From Rhodothermus marinus DSM 4252 (GTDB lineage Bacteria; Bacteroidota; Rhodothermia; Rhodothermales; Rhodothermaceae): a stretch of DNA of 64,000 nucleotides. The DNA is taken from assembly GCF_000024845.1 (NCBI RefSeq), contig NC_013501.1, forward strand, positions 1,244,001 to 1,308,000. The letters run 5' to 3'. Under the pieces are notes generated by a model, which saw only the letters and a program-made list of their open reading frames with translations, was not told where the DNA came from and did not search any database. A program made the position numbers and the translations under genes. Positions 56,182-64,000 of this stretch are shown piece after piece (position 1 is the first letter of the stretch; every line of letters begins with the position of its first letter).

Positions 56182-57390
56182 ATGCAGGTCACAGGCGTCC
56201 GGTTGAACGGCGCGGTTCAAACCGATAAGCAGGAGGGGCCGGAGGGCCGCGTGGCGCTGGTCCATGACTGGCTCCCCGTCTATGCCGGCGCCGAGCGCGT
56301 GCTGGAGCAGATGCTGCATCTTTTCCCGAGCGCCGACCTGTTCAGCCTGATCGAATTTCTACCGCCCGACCAGCGGACCTTTCTGCAGGGACGGCCGGTG
56401 CAGACTTCGTTCATTCAGCGCCTGCCCTTTGCCCGACGGGCTTACCGCTACTACCTGCCGCTGGCACCCCTGGCCATCGAACAGTTCGACCTGCGCGGCT
56501 ACGACCTGGTGATTTCGTCCAGCTACGTGGTGGCCAAGGGGGTGCTGACCACGGCCGACCAGCTTCATATCAGCTACGTACACAGCCCGATCCGTTATGC
56601 CTGGGACCTGTACTTTCAGTATCTGGAGCAGGGCGGTCTGGTGCGCGGGCCGAAAAGCTGGCTGGCCCGGATGATTCTGCACTACCTGCGGCTCTACGAT
56701 GCCACGACGGCCAGCCGTCCGGACATGCTCGTGGCCAACTCGCGCCATGTGGCCTGTCGCATCTGGAAGACGTACCGCCGCCGCGCCCGGGTGATTTACC
56801 CGCCGGTCGACACGACCGCCTTCGGGCCGGACGGCGCAAAGGACGACTACTACGTGACCGTCTCGCGACTGGTCCCCTACAAGCGGGTGGACCTGATCGT
56901 GCAGGCTTTCGCCCGCATGCCGAAGCGCAAACTGGTGGTGATCGGTGACGGCCCGGAAATGGACCGGATCGCCCGGCTGGCCACCCCAAACGTCGAGCTG
57001 CTGGGCTACCAGCCCTTCGAGGTGATGCGCACCTATCTGCAGCGGGCGCGGGCGTTCGTCTTTGCAGCCGAGGAAGACTTCGGCATCGTGCCTGTCGAAG
57101 CGATGGCCTGTGGTACACCCGTCATCGCCTACGGGCGCGGGGGCGTGCGGGAATCCGTGGTCGAGGGCGAAACGGGGCTGTTCTTCTACGAGCAGACACC
57201 CGAAGCCATCTGCGAGGCGGTGGAACGCTTTGAGCGCCTGGCGCCGTCGCTGAGCACCGAGCGCATCTGCCTGCAGGCCGAACGGTTCTCCGTAGCGCGC
57301 TTCCGGGAAGCTTTCGGCCGACTGGTCTCGCGGGCGCTCGAGCAGTTTTCAAAGCGCAAGCAGCACGTCCATTCCGAAGTTTCGTTATGA
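56182..57390 (+). CDS. GT4-family glycosyltransferase
   Basis: The 402-residue GT-B enzyme has an N-domain with VALVHDWLPVYAGAERVLEQ and YVHSPIRYAWDLYF, and a C-domain with KLVVIGDGPEMDRI and the donor-binding EEDFGIVPVEAMACGTPVIA. GT4 enzymes transfer an alpha-linked sugar from a nucleotide or lipid donor. It is the first gene of the exopolysaccharide cluster, and its stop overlaps the next start (ATGA). It probably acts on the lipid-linked intermediate made by the next gene product. Confidence 0.92.
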   Translation: MQVTGVRLNGAVQTDKQEGPEGRVALVHDWLPVYAGAERVLEQMLHLFPSADLFSLIEFLPPDQRTFLQGRPVQTSFIQRLPFARRAYRYYLPLAPLAIEQFDLRGYDLVISSSYVVAKGVLTTADQLHISYVHSPIRYAWDLYFQYLEQGGLVRGPKSWLARMILHYLRLYDATTASRPDMLVANSRHVACRIWKTYRRRARVIYPPVDTTAFGPDGAKDDYYVTVSRLVPYKRVDLIVQAFARMPKRKLVVIGDGPEMDRIARLATPNVELLGYQPFEVMRTYLQRARAFVFAAEEDFGIVPVEAMACGTPVIAYGRGGVRESVVEGETGLFFYEQTPEAICEAVERFERLAPSLSTERICLQAERFSVARFREAFGRLVSRALEQFSKRKQHVHSEVSL

Positions 57391-58898
57391 AGGAACTGGT
57401 ACTGACAGAAGTGGGAGGAGACGGACGTAACGGTAGGGAAGCCGTTGAGGTAACGCCCGTCCGTAAAGCGGCCTGGTCGCGGCCGGCCCGCTATCGGCGC
57501 CTCTATCCGCGGCAGTTCTTCTCCGGACTTTCGTTGCTCGGAGCCGATCTGCTGATTCTGGGTGGTCTGACGCTGCTGCTGCAGGGATGGGGCGCGGAGG
57601 TGCTGGGAAGCGTGTACCCCACGTTCGCGCTGGCCACGTGGGTGACGGCCGGGCTGATGCTGCTGGGCATCAGCCTGCTGGGCTGCTACAGCACGGTGGT
57701 CATGCATCCGGCCGCCGAACTGCGACGGCTGACGATCGTGACGGGACTGGTCTATGCGCTTCCGGTGGGCAGTCTGCTGATCGCCACGCCGCTCAGTGCC
57801 GCGCACGCCGTGCTGCTGGGCGGGAGCTGGCTGGCGGCGGTGGTCGTGGTGCCCATGGGACACCTGTTTGCCCGCCTGCTGCTGGCCCGCACCGAGTGGT
57901 GGGGCGTGCCCGTACTGGTGCTGGCCACCGGCGGGGCCGGCGAACTGGCCGTGCACACCATGCGGCGCTGGCCCGAGCTGGGATTGCGGCCCGTCGGCGT
58001 GCTCTCGGATCACCACCCGGTGGGCGAGATGCTGGGCGAAGTACCGGTGGTCGGTCGCATCGAGGATGCGCCGCAGGCCGGACTCCGCCTGGGCGTGCGT
58101 CATGCCATCGTGGCGCTTTCCGGCCAGAGCCACCGCGAGGTGCTGGAACTCCTGGAACGTTACAGCCGCTACTTCCGGCAGCTCTTCGTGCTGCCCGAAA
58201 ATCCGGGCATGATTGCCTTCTGGAGCACGGCCCGTTCGTTCGAAGGACTGCTCGGCTATGGCGTGCAGCACTCCTACTGGAACCTGCGCGCTCGCGTGCT
58301 CAAGCGGGCCATGGACATTGTGGGCGCTTCGATCCTGCTGCTGTTGCTGTCGCCGCTTTTCGCGGTGGTGGCCCTGCTGATCAAGCTCGACTCGCCCGGA
58401 CCGGTCTTCTATCGTCAGATGCGCATGGGCCGGGGTGGCCGCTGCTTTCCGCTGCTGAAGTTTCGCACGATGTACCAGGACGCCGATCGTCGTCTGCAGG
58501 AACTGCTGCGCGAAAATCCGGAGCTGCGCGAGGAGTACGAGCTGTTTCACAAGCTGCGCAACGATCCGCGTGTAACCCGCGTAGGCCGTTACCTGCGGCG
58601 CTTCAGCATCGACGAGCTACCTCAGCTCTGGAACGTGTTGCGGGGCGATCTCAGTCTGGTGGGGCCGCGGGCCTACATGCCGGAAGAACGCCACGAAATG
58701 GACGGCATGGACCGCATTATCCTGCAGAAACGTCCCGGTGTGACCGGCCTGTGGCAGGTTTCCGGACGCAACGGGCTTACCTTCGAAGACCGCGTGCGCA
58801 TGGATGTGCATTACATCCACAACTGGACGCCCTGGCTGGACCTGTACATCCTGGCGCGTACGGTGCCGGTCGTTTTGACCGGCGAAGGCGCTTGCTAA
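57387..58898 (+). CDS. Polyprenyl-phosphate glycosyl-1-phosphate transferase (WbaP/exopolysaccharide type)
   Basis: The 503-residue membrane protein has several N-terminal transmembrane helices (about 45-165), a nucleotide-binding-like middle domain (VLVLATGGAGELAVHTMRRW) and a C-terminal sugar-transferase domain. The last begins KRAMDIVGASILLLLLSPLF and holds KFRTMYQDADRRLQEL, FSIDELPQLWNVLRGDLSLV and GPRAYMPEE. It loads the first sugar-phosphate onto undecaprenyl phosphate to start repeat-unit assembly. Whether glucose or galactose is used cannot be told. Confidence 0.93.
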   Translation: MKELVLTEVGGDGRNGREAVEVTPVRKAAWSRPARYRRLYPRQFFSGLSLLGADLLILGGLTLLLQGWGAEVLGSVYPTFALATWVTAGLMLLGISLLGCYSTVVMHPAAELRRLTIVTGLVYALPVGSLLIATPLSAAHAVLLGGSWLAAVVVVPMGHLFARLLLARTEWWGVPVLVLATGGAGELAVHTMRRWPELGLRPVGVLSDHHPVGEMLGEVPVVGRIEDAPQAGLRLGVRHAIVALSGQSHREVLELLERYSRYFRQLFVLPENPGMIAFWSTARSFEGLLGYGVQHSYWNLRARVLKRAMDIVGASILLLLLSPLFAVVALLIKLDSPGPVFYRQMRMGRGGRCFPLLKFRTMYQDADRRLQELLRENPELREEYELFHKLRNDPRVTRVGRYLRRFSIDELPQLWNVLRGDLSLVGPRAYMPEERHEMDGMDRIILQKRPGVTGLWQVSGRNGLTFEDRVRMDVHYIHNWTPWLDLYILARTVPVVLTGEGAC

Positions 58899-58943
58899 GT
58901 GCCGCAAATGTAGTAAATTTCAGGGGAGTATCCCGGGGGAATC

Positions 58944-61316
58944 ATGGCACATTACCGACATCATTCGCTGATCGTGGCGCGTGGCGGGCAACGGGGGGGA
59001 TTGCCGCCCGCCTCCGACGAGAAGCGCGACGAAGGCCGCATCAACTTTGCCGAGATCTGGCACACGATCCGGCGGGGCAAGTGGATCATCCTGCTGACCA
59101 TGCTGGTGGTGGCCGGCGCTATCGGCGCATACACTTACACGCTGCCGCCCGTGTACGAGTCGAGCGCGATCGTCTTTGTCGATACGCGGGGCGGTGGGAA
59201 TGCGCCGGTCAGTGTGGCGGCCTTTACGCCCATCGAGCGGCGGGCGCTCTCGAACGAGCTGGGCATTCTGCGTAATTCGGCCGAGCTGGCCACGCGCGTG
59301 GCCGAGGCGATCGTGGCCACGGCGGAAACGGCAGGGGCAAAGGATCGCTTTCCGATCCTGGCGCCTGCCGAGGATGGGCGGGAGCCGTCTATCCGGGAGA
59401 TCGCCTTTCGGCTGCGTGAGCGGGTTCGGTTCAGTCCACTTTCGGATCAGGACATGATCGTGATCACGGCCGAGAGCACGACGCCCGAAGAGGCGGCTGT
59501 GATCGCCAACCGCTATGCCGAGGAATACGAGCGCTTCAGTCGGGAGCGCAGCCGGGAAAGCCTGGCGGCCGCCCGCGAGTTTGTCGAAAAACAGGTCGAG
59601 CAGCGGCGCCAGGAGCTGGAGGAGCTGGAGCGACAGTGGGAGGCGTTTGCGCGTTCGCGCCAGGTGGTGCGGCTGGGACCGCAGGGCGAACGTCTGGTCG
59701 CCGAGGTGGCACAGCTCGAAGCGCAGCGCGACGCCGCCCGCTTCCAGCTGGAGCAGGAGAAGTCGGCGCTGCAGTTCATCGAACAGGAACTGCAGAAGCT
59801 GGAGCCGGGTCTGGTCGACGAGCTGGTCAAGAGCCGGCAGGTCTCGACGCTGGAGGCGCAGATCGACGCGCTTTCCAAAAAGATCGCCGAGCTGAAGGTA
59901 CAGGCCGAGCAGTACTACGTGTTCAATCCGAAGCTGCGCGGCAACGAGGAAAAGCTGGGTGATCAGCAGCTTGTCGAGATCGTGCGGCAGATCGATCATT
60001 TCGAAAAGCAGCGCGAGCAGCTGCAGGCCCAGCTCGTCAAAGAGATGATCGGCCGCGACAGCCAGGCACCGGCTTCGGAACCGCTGAGCTACGTCGAGCA
60101 GCTCCGGGCCCGCCGCATCGAAAAGCAACTGGCCATCCAGGAGCTGGAGCGCCAGGTCGAAGCGTTCAACCAGGAGCTGGCCAAGTACGAGGGTCAACTG
60201 GCCCGCCTGCCGCGGCAGCAGATCGAACTGGAGCAGCTCGAGCGGCGCCGGGCCTTGGCCGAGCAGTGGTACACGACCTTCGTGCAGGAGCTGCAGCGCA
60301 TCATGATCGCCGAGCAGTCCGAGCTCGGCTACGTCAAGATCGTCAGCAGTGCGTTTGTCCCGACCGTGCCGGTGCGGCCGAATCGGGCGCAGAACATTGT
60401 GCTGGGCATCCTGATCGGCCTGGGGCTCGGGCTCGGACTGGCGTTTCTGCGACAGGCCATGCACACGCAGCTTGACGATCCCGAGAAGGTCCGGGAGCAC
60501 GGCTACACGTTGCTGGGCGTGGTGCCGGCCATGGAGCCGTACATTCGCAAGCATTTCCGCGGGCGGAAGGTGGTCGAGGTGGACGAGCGGCCGCGCAGCA
60601 CCACGTTGATCACGCTGCTGGATCCCTGGTCGCCGATCGCCGAGAACTTCCGGCTCATTCGTACGAACCTGCAGCAGCACACCCCGGCGAAAGGACGTGC
60701 CGTAACCTGGCTGGTGACCAGCCCGGAGATGGGCGACGGCAAGACGGTGGTGGCAGCCAACCTGGCCGTGGCGACGGCCCATGGCGGTCAGCGCACGCTG
60801 CTGATCGATGCCGACCTGCGGCGCCCGCGTGCGCACGAGGTGCTGGGGATGGCCGACCAGCCCGGTCTGGCCGAACTGCTGCTGGGCAAAATACGGCCCG
60901 AGCCGGAAAGCTGGGCGACCGACATCCCCAACCTGTACTTTCTCCCGGCCGGCGTGGTCGATCAACCACCGCCCGAGTTGCTGGGATCGCAGCGCATGGT
61001 GCAGGTGCTGGATTTTCTTCGCAAGCACTTTGACGTGATCGTGATCGACTCGCCGCCGGTGCTGGCCGTGACCGACGCGGTCCTGCTGGCGCAGCGTTGC
61101 GAGGCAACGCTGATGGTGGTCTCGGCCGGACGCACCGATGCGAAAGCGCTGGATATTGCCCGGCAGACGCTGGAGTCGGTGAACGTATCCATTGCCGGCG
61201 TGGTCTTCAACCGCTACCGGGCCGACAAGCGCAAAGGCTATGCTTATGGGTACGGCTACGGCCGCCGATACCATAAAGGCTACGGCTACTATGCCCGGGA
61301 AGCCGCGGCCGGATGA
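58944..61316 (+). CDS. Wzc-like chain-length determinant with bacterial tyrosine kinase domain
   Basis: The 790-residue inner-membrane protein has a Wzz domain. The first TM is near residues 48-68 (WIILLTMLVVAGAIGAYTYT), a long periplasmic coiled coil covers about 170-430, and the second TM is near 490-505. A cytoplasmic BY-kinase follows with Walker A SPEMGDGKT (K600), Walker A' LLIDADLRRPR and Walker B VIVIDSPPVL. The tail GYAYGYGYGRRYHKGYGYYA is the tyrosine cluster that is autophosphorylated. Such proteins set polymer length and control export. The start at 58944 follows a GGGGGA ribosome site. Confidence 0.95.
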   Translation: MAHYRHHSLIVARGGQRGGLPPASDEKRDEGRINFAEIWHTIRRGKWIILLTMLVVAGAIGAYTYTLPPVYESSAIVFVDTRGGGNAPVSVAAFTPIERRALSNELGILRNSAELATRVAEAIVATAETAGAKDRFPILAPAEDGREPSIREIAFRLRERVRFSPLSDQDMIVITAESTTPEEAAVIANRYAEEYERFSRERSRESLAAAREFVEKQVEQRRQELEELERQWEAFARSRQVVRLGPQGERLVAEVAQLEAQRDAARFQLEQEKSALQFIEQELQKLEPGLVDELVKSRQVSTLEAQIDALSKKIAELKVQAEQYYVFNPKLRGNEEKLGDQQLVEIVRQIDHFEKQREQLQAQLVKEMIGRDSQAPASEPLSYVEQLRARRIEKQLAIQELERQVEAFNQELAKYEGQLARLPRQQIELEQLERRRALAEQWYTTFVQELQRIMIAEQSELGYVKIVSSAFVPTVPVRPNRAQNIVLGILIGLGLGLGLAFLRQAMHTQLDDPEKVREHGYTLLGVVPAMEPYIRKHFRGRKVVEVDERPRSTTLITLLDPWSPIAENFRLIRTNLQQHTPAKGRAVTWLVTSPEMGDGKTVVAANLAVATAHGGQRTLLIDADLRRPRAHEVLGMADQPGLAELLLGKIRPEPESWATDIPNLYFLPAGVVDQPPPELLGSQRMVQVLDFLRKHFDVIVIDSPPVLAVTDAVLLAQRCEATLMVVSAGRTDAKALDIARQTLESVNVSIAGVVFNRYRADKRKGYAYGYGYGRRYHKGYGYYAREAAAG

Positions 61317-61374
61317 GTGGTGCGGAGGGCGGGCAGTCCCGTTCGTTGTTCCGTCAACCAGGAAAATCAAACCA

Positions 61375-61881
61375 ATGCGCTATAAAACCGGATGGTGGTT
61401 ACTGCTGCTGGGATGGGGACTGCTGGGGGTTGTGCAGGCGCAGCCCATAGGCGGTCTGGGAGGCGGCAGCAATTCATTTGAATTTGAGTTTTACCGGCCG
61501 GGAAGGCCCACGATGATCGTATATATCTGGGGAGCAGTCGGGCAACCCGGCATCTGGCGGGTGGAGCGCGGCATGGATCTGATCCCCCTGCTGTCTGCCG
61601 CCCGGGTACCGGGGGTGGGGACCAGCCCGCAGGGGGTCAGCCAGCACTACCTGGTCCGTATTTTTCGAGATACGGGCGGAGAGCGCCGCGAAATCTATCG
61701 GGAACGCCTGGAAAAGCTGGTAGGTGGCGGCGCCCGGCCCTATCCACCCCTACAGGAAGGGGATATTCTGGTTGTAGAGATGCGTCAGCGAGCCCGTTTT
61801 GGATGGCAGACGGCCTTCGAAGTTACCCGTACCATTGCCCAGATGCTGACGCTCTATTTGCTCATCCGGCGGGAATTCTGA
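61375..61881 (+). CDS. Exported SLBB-domain protein of the exopolysaccharide cluster
   Basis: The 168-residue protein has a signal peptide (MRYKTGWWLLLLGWGLLGVV, then QAQ) and one beta-grasp SLBB-like domain (MIVYIWGAVGQPGIWRVERG, MDLIPLLSAARVPGVGTSPQ, PLQEGDILVVEMRQRARFGW), ending in a hydrophobic stretch. Wza-type export porins carry SLBB domains, but the Poly_export domain is absent here. It may therefore be an auxiliary periplasmic protein of a porin encoded elsewhere. ATG 61375 is chosen because it starts the signal peptide. Confidence 0.75.
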   Translation: MRYKTGWWLLLLGWGLLGVVQAQPIGGLGGGSNSFEFEFYRPGRPTMIVYIWGAVGQPGIWRVERGMDLIPLLSAARVPGVGTSPQGVSQHYLVRIFRDTGGERREIYRERLEKLVGGGARPYPPLQEGDILVVEMRQRARFGWQTAFEVTRTIAQMLTLYLLIRREF

Positions 61882-61882
61882 G

Positions 61883-63724
61883 ATGGGGATGAAACAGAGG
61901 CTGCGTATATACCTGCGCCGTCATTTCTGGCGCACGGACGAAGGCATGCGCCTGGTGCTCCGCCAGCTCTGGGAGCATCGGCGGCTGTTTGTGGGGACGG
62001 TGGTGCTGACCGGCCTCAGTGCTGCCTTTGAGGGGGTCGGGCTTGGATTGCTGGTCCCCTTTCTGGATAGCCTGATGAATCCCGAAGCCGGGGCATTTGC
62101 TACGGGCTGGAGCTGGGTCGATCAGCATCTGTTGCGTGTCGAGGCGCCCGTCATGACACGCCTGTACTGGTTTTCCGGTCTGATCCTGCTGACGATTCTG
62201 TTGCGGGGGGGACTGGGCTATGCGGCCCAGCAGTTCAGCATCCGATTGCAGGAGTCCATCCTGCATCGGTTGCGCTGTCAGATCATCGACCAGCTACAGG
62301 CTGTTTCACTCAAGTTCTATGCGCATCGGCGGGCCGGTGATCTGCTGAACGTACTCACGGCCGAAATTCAGCGGTTGCGTTTTCTGTTTGGGACGTCCAG
62401 CGCTATTCTGATTCAGGGATTTTTGCTGGTCGTATACGGTACGGCGATTTTTGCGCTTTCGTGGCCACTGGCGCTGGTGGCTGTTGGCCTGACGCTCGGG
62501 CTGTTTGTGGTGGTACGCGCCTTGATTGCCCGCCTGAAACGAGAAGGCAATGCGATCACGCAGACGAACAGCTGGATTGCCTCGCGGGCGCAGGAGCTGA
62601 TCAGCGGCATTCGTACGGTGCTGACGCACGGGGCCCAGCCGTTCGAGTCGGCCCGGTTCAAGCAGGTCAGTCGAGAGGCGGCCGATGTGGTGGTGCGGCT
62701 CAGCTGGAAGCAGTCGCTTATTGGCCCCCTTTCGCAGGCAGTCGCTTCGGCTGCATTAATCGGACTGATCATTGTGGCCGTGCAGTTTTTCGTGCTGCCG
62801 GGGCGCATGAGCATGGCCGTGCTGATCACGTTTCTGTTCGCCTTCTTTCGCATGCTTCCCATGGTGCAGAACATCAATGACCTGCGGGCTATGTGGGCCA
62901 AGCAGCGGGGAGCTGTAGATGCGGTGGCCGCTATTCTGCGTCGGGACGATAAGCCCTATCTGCCGGACGGCACGCTTCCGTTTGAGGGGTTGCGGGAAGC
63001 GATCGAGTTGCGTCATGTCTGCTTCGGCTACGAGCCCGGCCAGCGCGTGCTGCACGACATCAATCTGACGATCCGAAAAGGGCAGACCGTGGCCTTTGTG
63101 GGCGCCTCAGGGGCCGGCAAGAGCACGCTGGCCGACCTGATCGTGCGCCTCTACGACCCGGACGAGGGGCAGATCCTCTACGACGGCATCGACCTCCGAC
63201 AGTACCGGCTCGACACGCTCCGCCGCCGGGTGGCCATGGTGAGTCAGGAGACGTTCCTGTTTCACGACACGATCCGGGCCAACATTGCCTACGGGCTGGA
63301 GAATGTACCGGAGGAGCGCATCCGGTGGGCGGCCGCCCAGGCCAATGCACTCGAGTTCATCGAGCAACTGCCGGAGGGGTTCGACACGGTGGTGGGCGAC
63401 CGGGGCGCGCGGCTTTCGGGCGGGCAGCGTCAGCGGATTGCCATCGCCCGGGCGCTCCTGCGTGATCCCGACATCCTGGTGCTCGACGAAGCCACCAGCG
63501 CGCTCGACAGCATTTCCGAGCGGCTGGTGCAGGAGGCGCTTGAACGCCTGATGGCCGGACGTACGGTGATCGTCATCGCCCACCGCCTTTCGACCATCGA
63601 AAACGCCGACCTTGTGGTCGTCCTCGAAGCCGGCCGTATCGTGGAGCAGGGGACGTATGAGGAATTGCTTGAACGCCAAGGATATCTGTGGAAGTATCAT
63701 CACTTGCAATACCAGGTCGTATGA
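61883..63724 (+). CDS. ABC transporter, fused permease and ATPase (MsbA/PglK-like flippase)
   Basis: The 613-residue protein has an N-terminal six-helix transmembrane domain (about 20-330) and an ABC ATPase with Walker A GASGAGKST (K413), signature LSGGQRQRIAIARALL, Walker B ILVLDEATSALDS and H-loop VIAHRLSTIE. In an exopolysaccharide cluster such half-transporters flip lipid-linked oligosaccharides or lipids across the inner membrane. No Wzx or Wzy gene is visible inside the window. Its stop overlaps the next start (ATGA). Confidence 0.93.
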   Translation: MGMKQRLRIYLRRHFWRTDEGMRLVLRQLWEHRRLFVGTVVLTGLSAAFEGVGLGLLVPFLDSLMNPEAGAFATGWSWVDQHLLRVEAPVMTRLYWFSGLILLTILLRGGLGYAAQQFSIRLQESILHRLRCQIIDQLQAVSLKFYAHRRAGDLLNVLTAEIQRLRFLFGTSSAILIQGFLLVVYGTAIFALSWPLALVAVGLTLGLFVVVRALIARLKREGNAITQTNSWIASRAQELISGIRTVLTHGAQPFESARFKQVSREAADVVVRLSWKQSLIGPLSQAVASAALIGLIIVAVQFFVLPGRMSMAVLITFLFAFFRMLPMVQNINDLRAMWAKQRGAVDAVAAILRRDDKPYLPDGTLPFEGLREAIELRHVCFGYEPGQRVLHDINLTIRKGQTVAFVGASGAGKSTLADLIVRLYDPDEGQILYDGIDLRQYRLDTLRRRVAMVSQETFLFHDTIRANIAYGLENVPEERIRWAAAQANALEFIEQLPEGFDTVVGDRGARLSGGQRQRIAIARALLRDPDILVLDEATSALDSISERLVQEALERLMAGRTVIVIAHRLSTIENADLVVVLEAGRIVEQGTYEELLERQGYLWKYHHLQYQVV

Positions 63725-64000
63725 AGGTTGTAGCTATGCATGAGAAACAGCCAAAAGGATCCATAACTTACCGCGTATTGCGTCGTGTATTGGGAGAAGT
63801 GGGACTGACAAAGGTATGGGAACATATTTCTTCTTTTTATTTATGGAATGCTTTTCCTCTTAATGGAAAGGACCCGCGTCTGTTTCAGGTTGTGGGGATA
63901 CCTCGATCAGGTACAACATTACTGTGCTCTTCACTGGATTCACATTCTAGAATAATATGTATAAGTGAGCCTTATCATCAATGGAAACATAATGGTTTTG
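63721..64000 (+). CDS. Sulfotransferase-family protein, N-terminal fragment cut by the window edge
   Basis: The open frame from ATG 63721 to the edge (93 codons) contains FQVVGIPRSGTTLLCSSLDS, the 5'-phosphosulfate-binding loop of PAPS-dependent sulfotransferases, followed by SRIICISEPYHQW. A role in sulfating the polysaccharide is a fair inference from position. Base composition drops sharply to AT-rich, with many AAT, ATA, TTA and TTT codons that are rare elsewhere in the window, a sign of recent transfer. ATG 63736 is an alternative start. The gene continues beyond the window. Confidence 0.8.
   Translation, partial: MKVVAMHEKQPKGSITYRVLRRVLGEVGLTKVWEHISSFYLWNAFPLNGKDPRLFQVVGIPRSGTTLLCSSLDSHSRIICISEPYHQWKHNGF

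Noticed and set aside
59513..59878. Serine/arginine-rich small frame opposite the Wzc coiled coil
   Set aside because: It is an antisense shadow of repeated Glu/Leu/Gln codons in the coiled coil, not a gene.

Overview
The window looks like chromosomal DNA from a GC-rich thermophilic member of the Bacteroidota/Rhodothermota, most likely Rhodothermus or a close relative. This is an inference. It rests on the SusD-type outer-membrane protein beside xylan-degrading enzymes, TonB-dependent receptors with a carboxypeptidase-like N-domain, a HmuY-type lipoprotein, the tRNA-tuf-tRNA-secE-nusG-rpl-rpoBC gene order, high GC and many acidic ribosomal and RNA-polymerase residues. No rRNA operon, CRISPR array or replication origin was recognised.

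Layout. 1-7.6 kb: end of a glucuronoxylan utilisation locus (SusD tail, GH67 alpha-glucuronidase, two tandem nearly identical GH3 enzymes), closed by a clear terminator. 7.6-14 kb: a UPF0316 membrane protein, a PAS protein, a BtuF-fold protein and a four-gene minus-strand operon for heme or another tetrapyrrole (TonB receptor, HmuY-like lipoprotein, CbiX-like chelatase, small Cys protein), followed by a broken copy of the BtuF-fold gene's 3' end. 14.1-22.5 kb: a type I restriction-modification island (hsdM, AlbA_2/ATPase regulator, hsdS, a REP-associated transposase, hsdR, a YgjP-like metallopeptidase). 22.5-25.3 kb: a second TonB receptor with a lipoprotein. 25.4-28.3 kb: queA, ispD, ispF and a DedA protein.

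28.3-42 kb is the translation/transcription core: tRNA-Thr, Tyr, Gly, Thr, tuf, tRNA-Trp, secE, nusG, rplK, rplA, rplJ, rplL, rpoB, rpoC, with a good promoter, an attenuator-like hairpin between rplL and rpoB, and a strong terminator after rpoC. 42-52 kb holds housekeeping and metabolic genes: an M14 peptidase, a YyaL-type thioredoxin-domain protein, rpmA/rplU, a FAH-family hydrolase, threonine aldolase, mtgA, greA, an NlpC/P60 lipoprotein, a YtxH protein and a bacilliredoxin.

52-64 kb is a signalling plus exopolysaccharide region: a GAF/PAS histidine kinase, two paralogous NarL-type response regulators, then an overlapping chain of glycosyltransferase, polyprenyl-phosphate glycosylphosphotransferase, Wzc-like tyrosine kinase, SLBB protein, ABC flippase and a truncated AT-rich sulfotransferase at the right edge. 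A CTGGCGCA motif recurs in the intergenic regions around the regulators and before the exopolysaccharide genes, which suggests (but does not prove) that the regulators control them.

Most unusual signals: sharply bounded tracts of TTG/T-ending codon use inside the duplicated GH3 genes and inside tuf; a secreted CbiX-like chelatase in a HmuY/receptor operon; a transposase translationally coupled inside a restriction operon that carries a REP-like palindrome in its own coding sequence; and the shared operator-like motif of the twin regulators.
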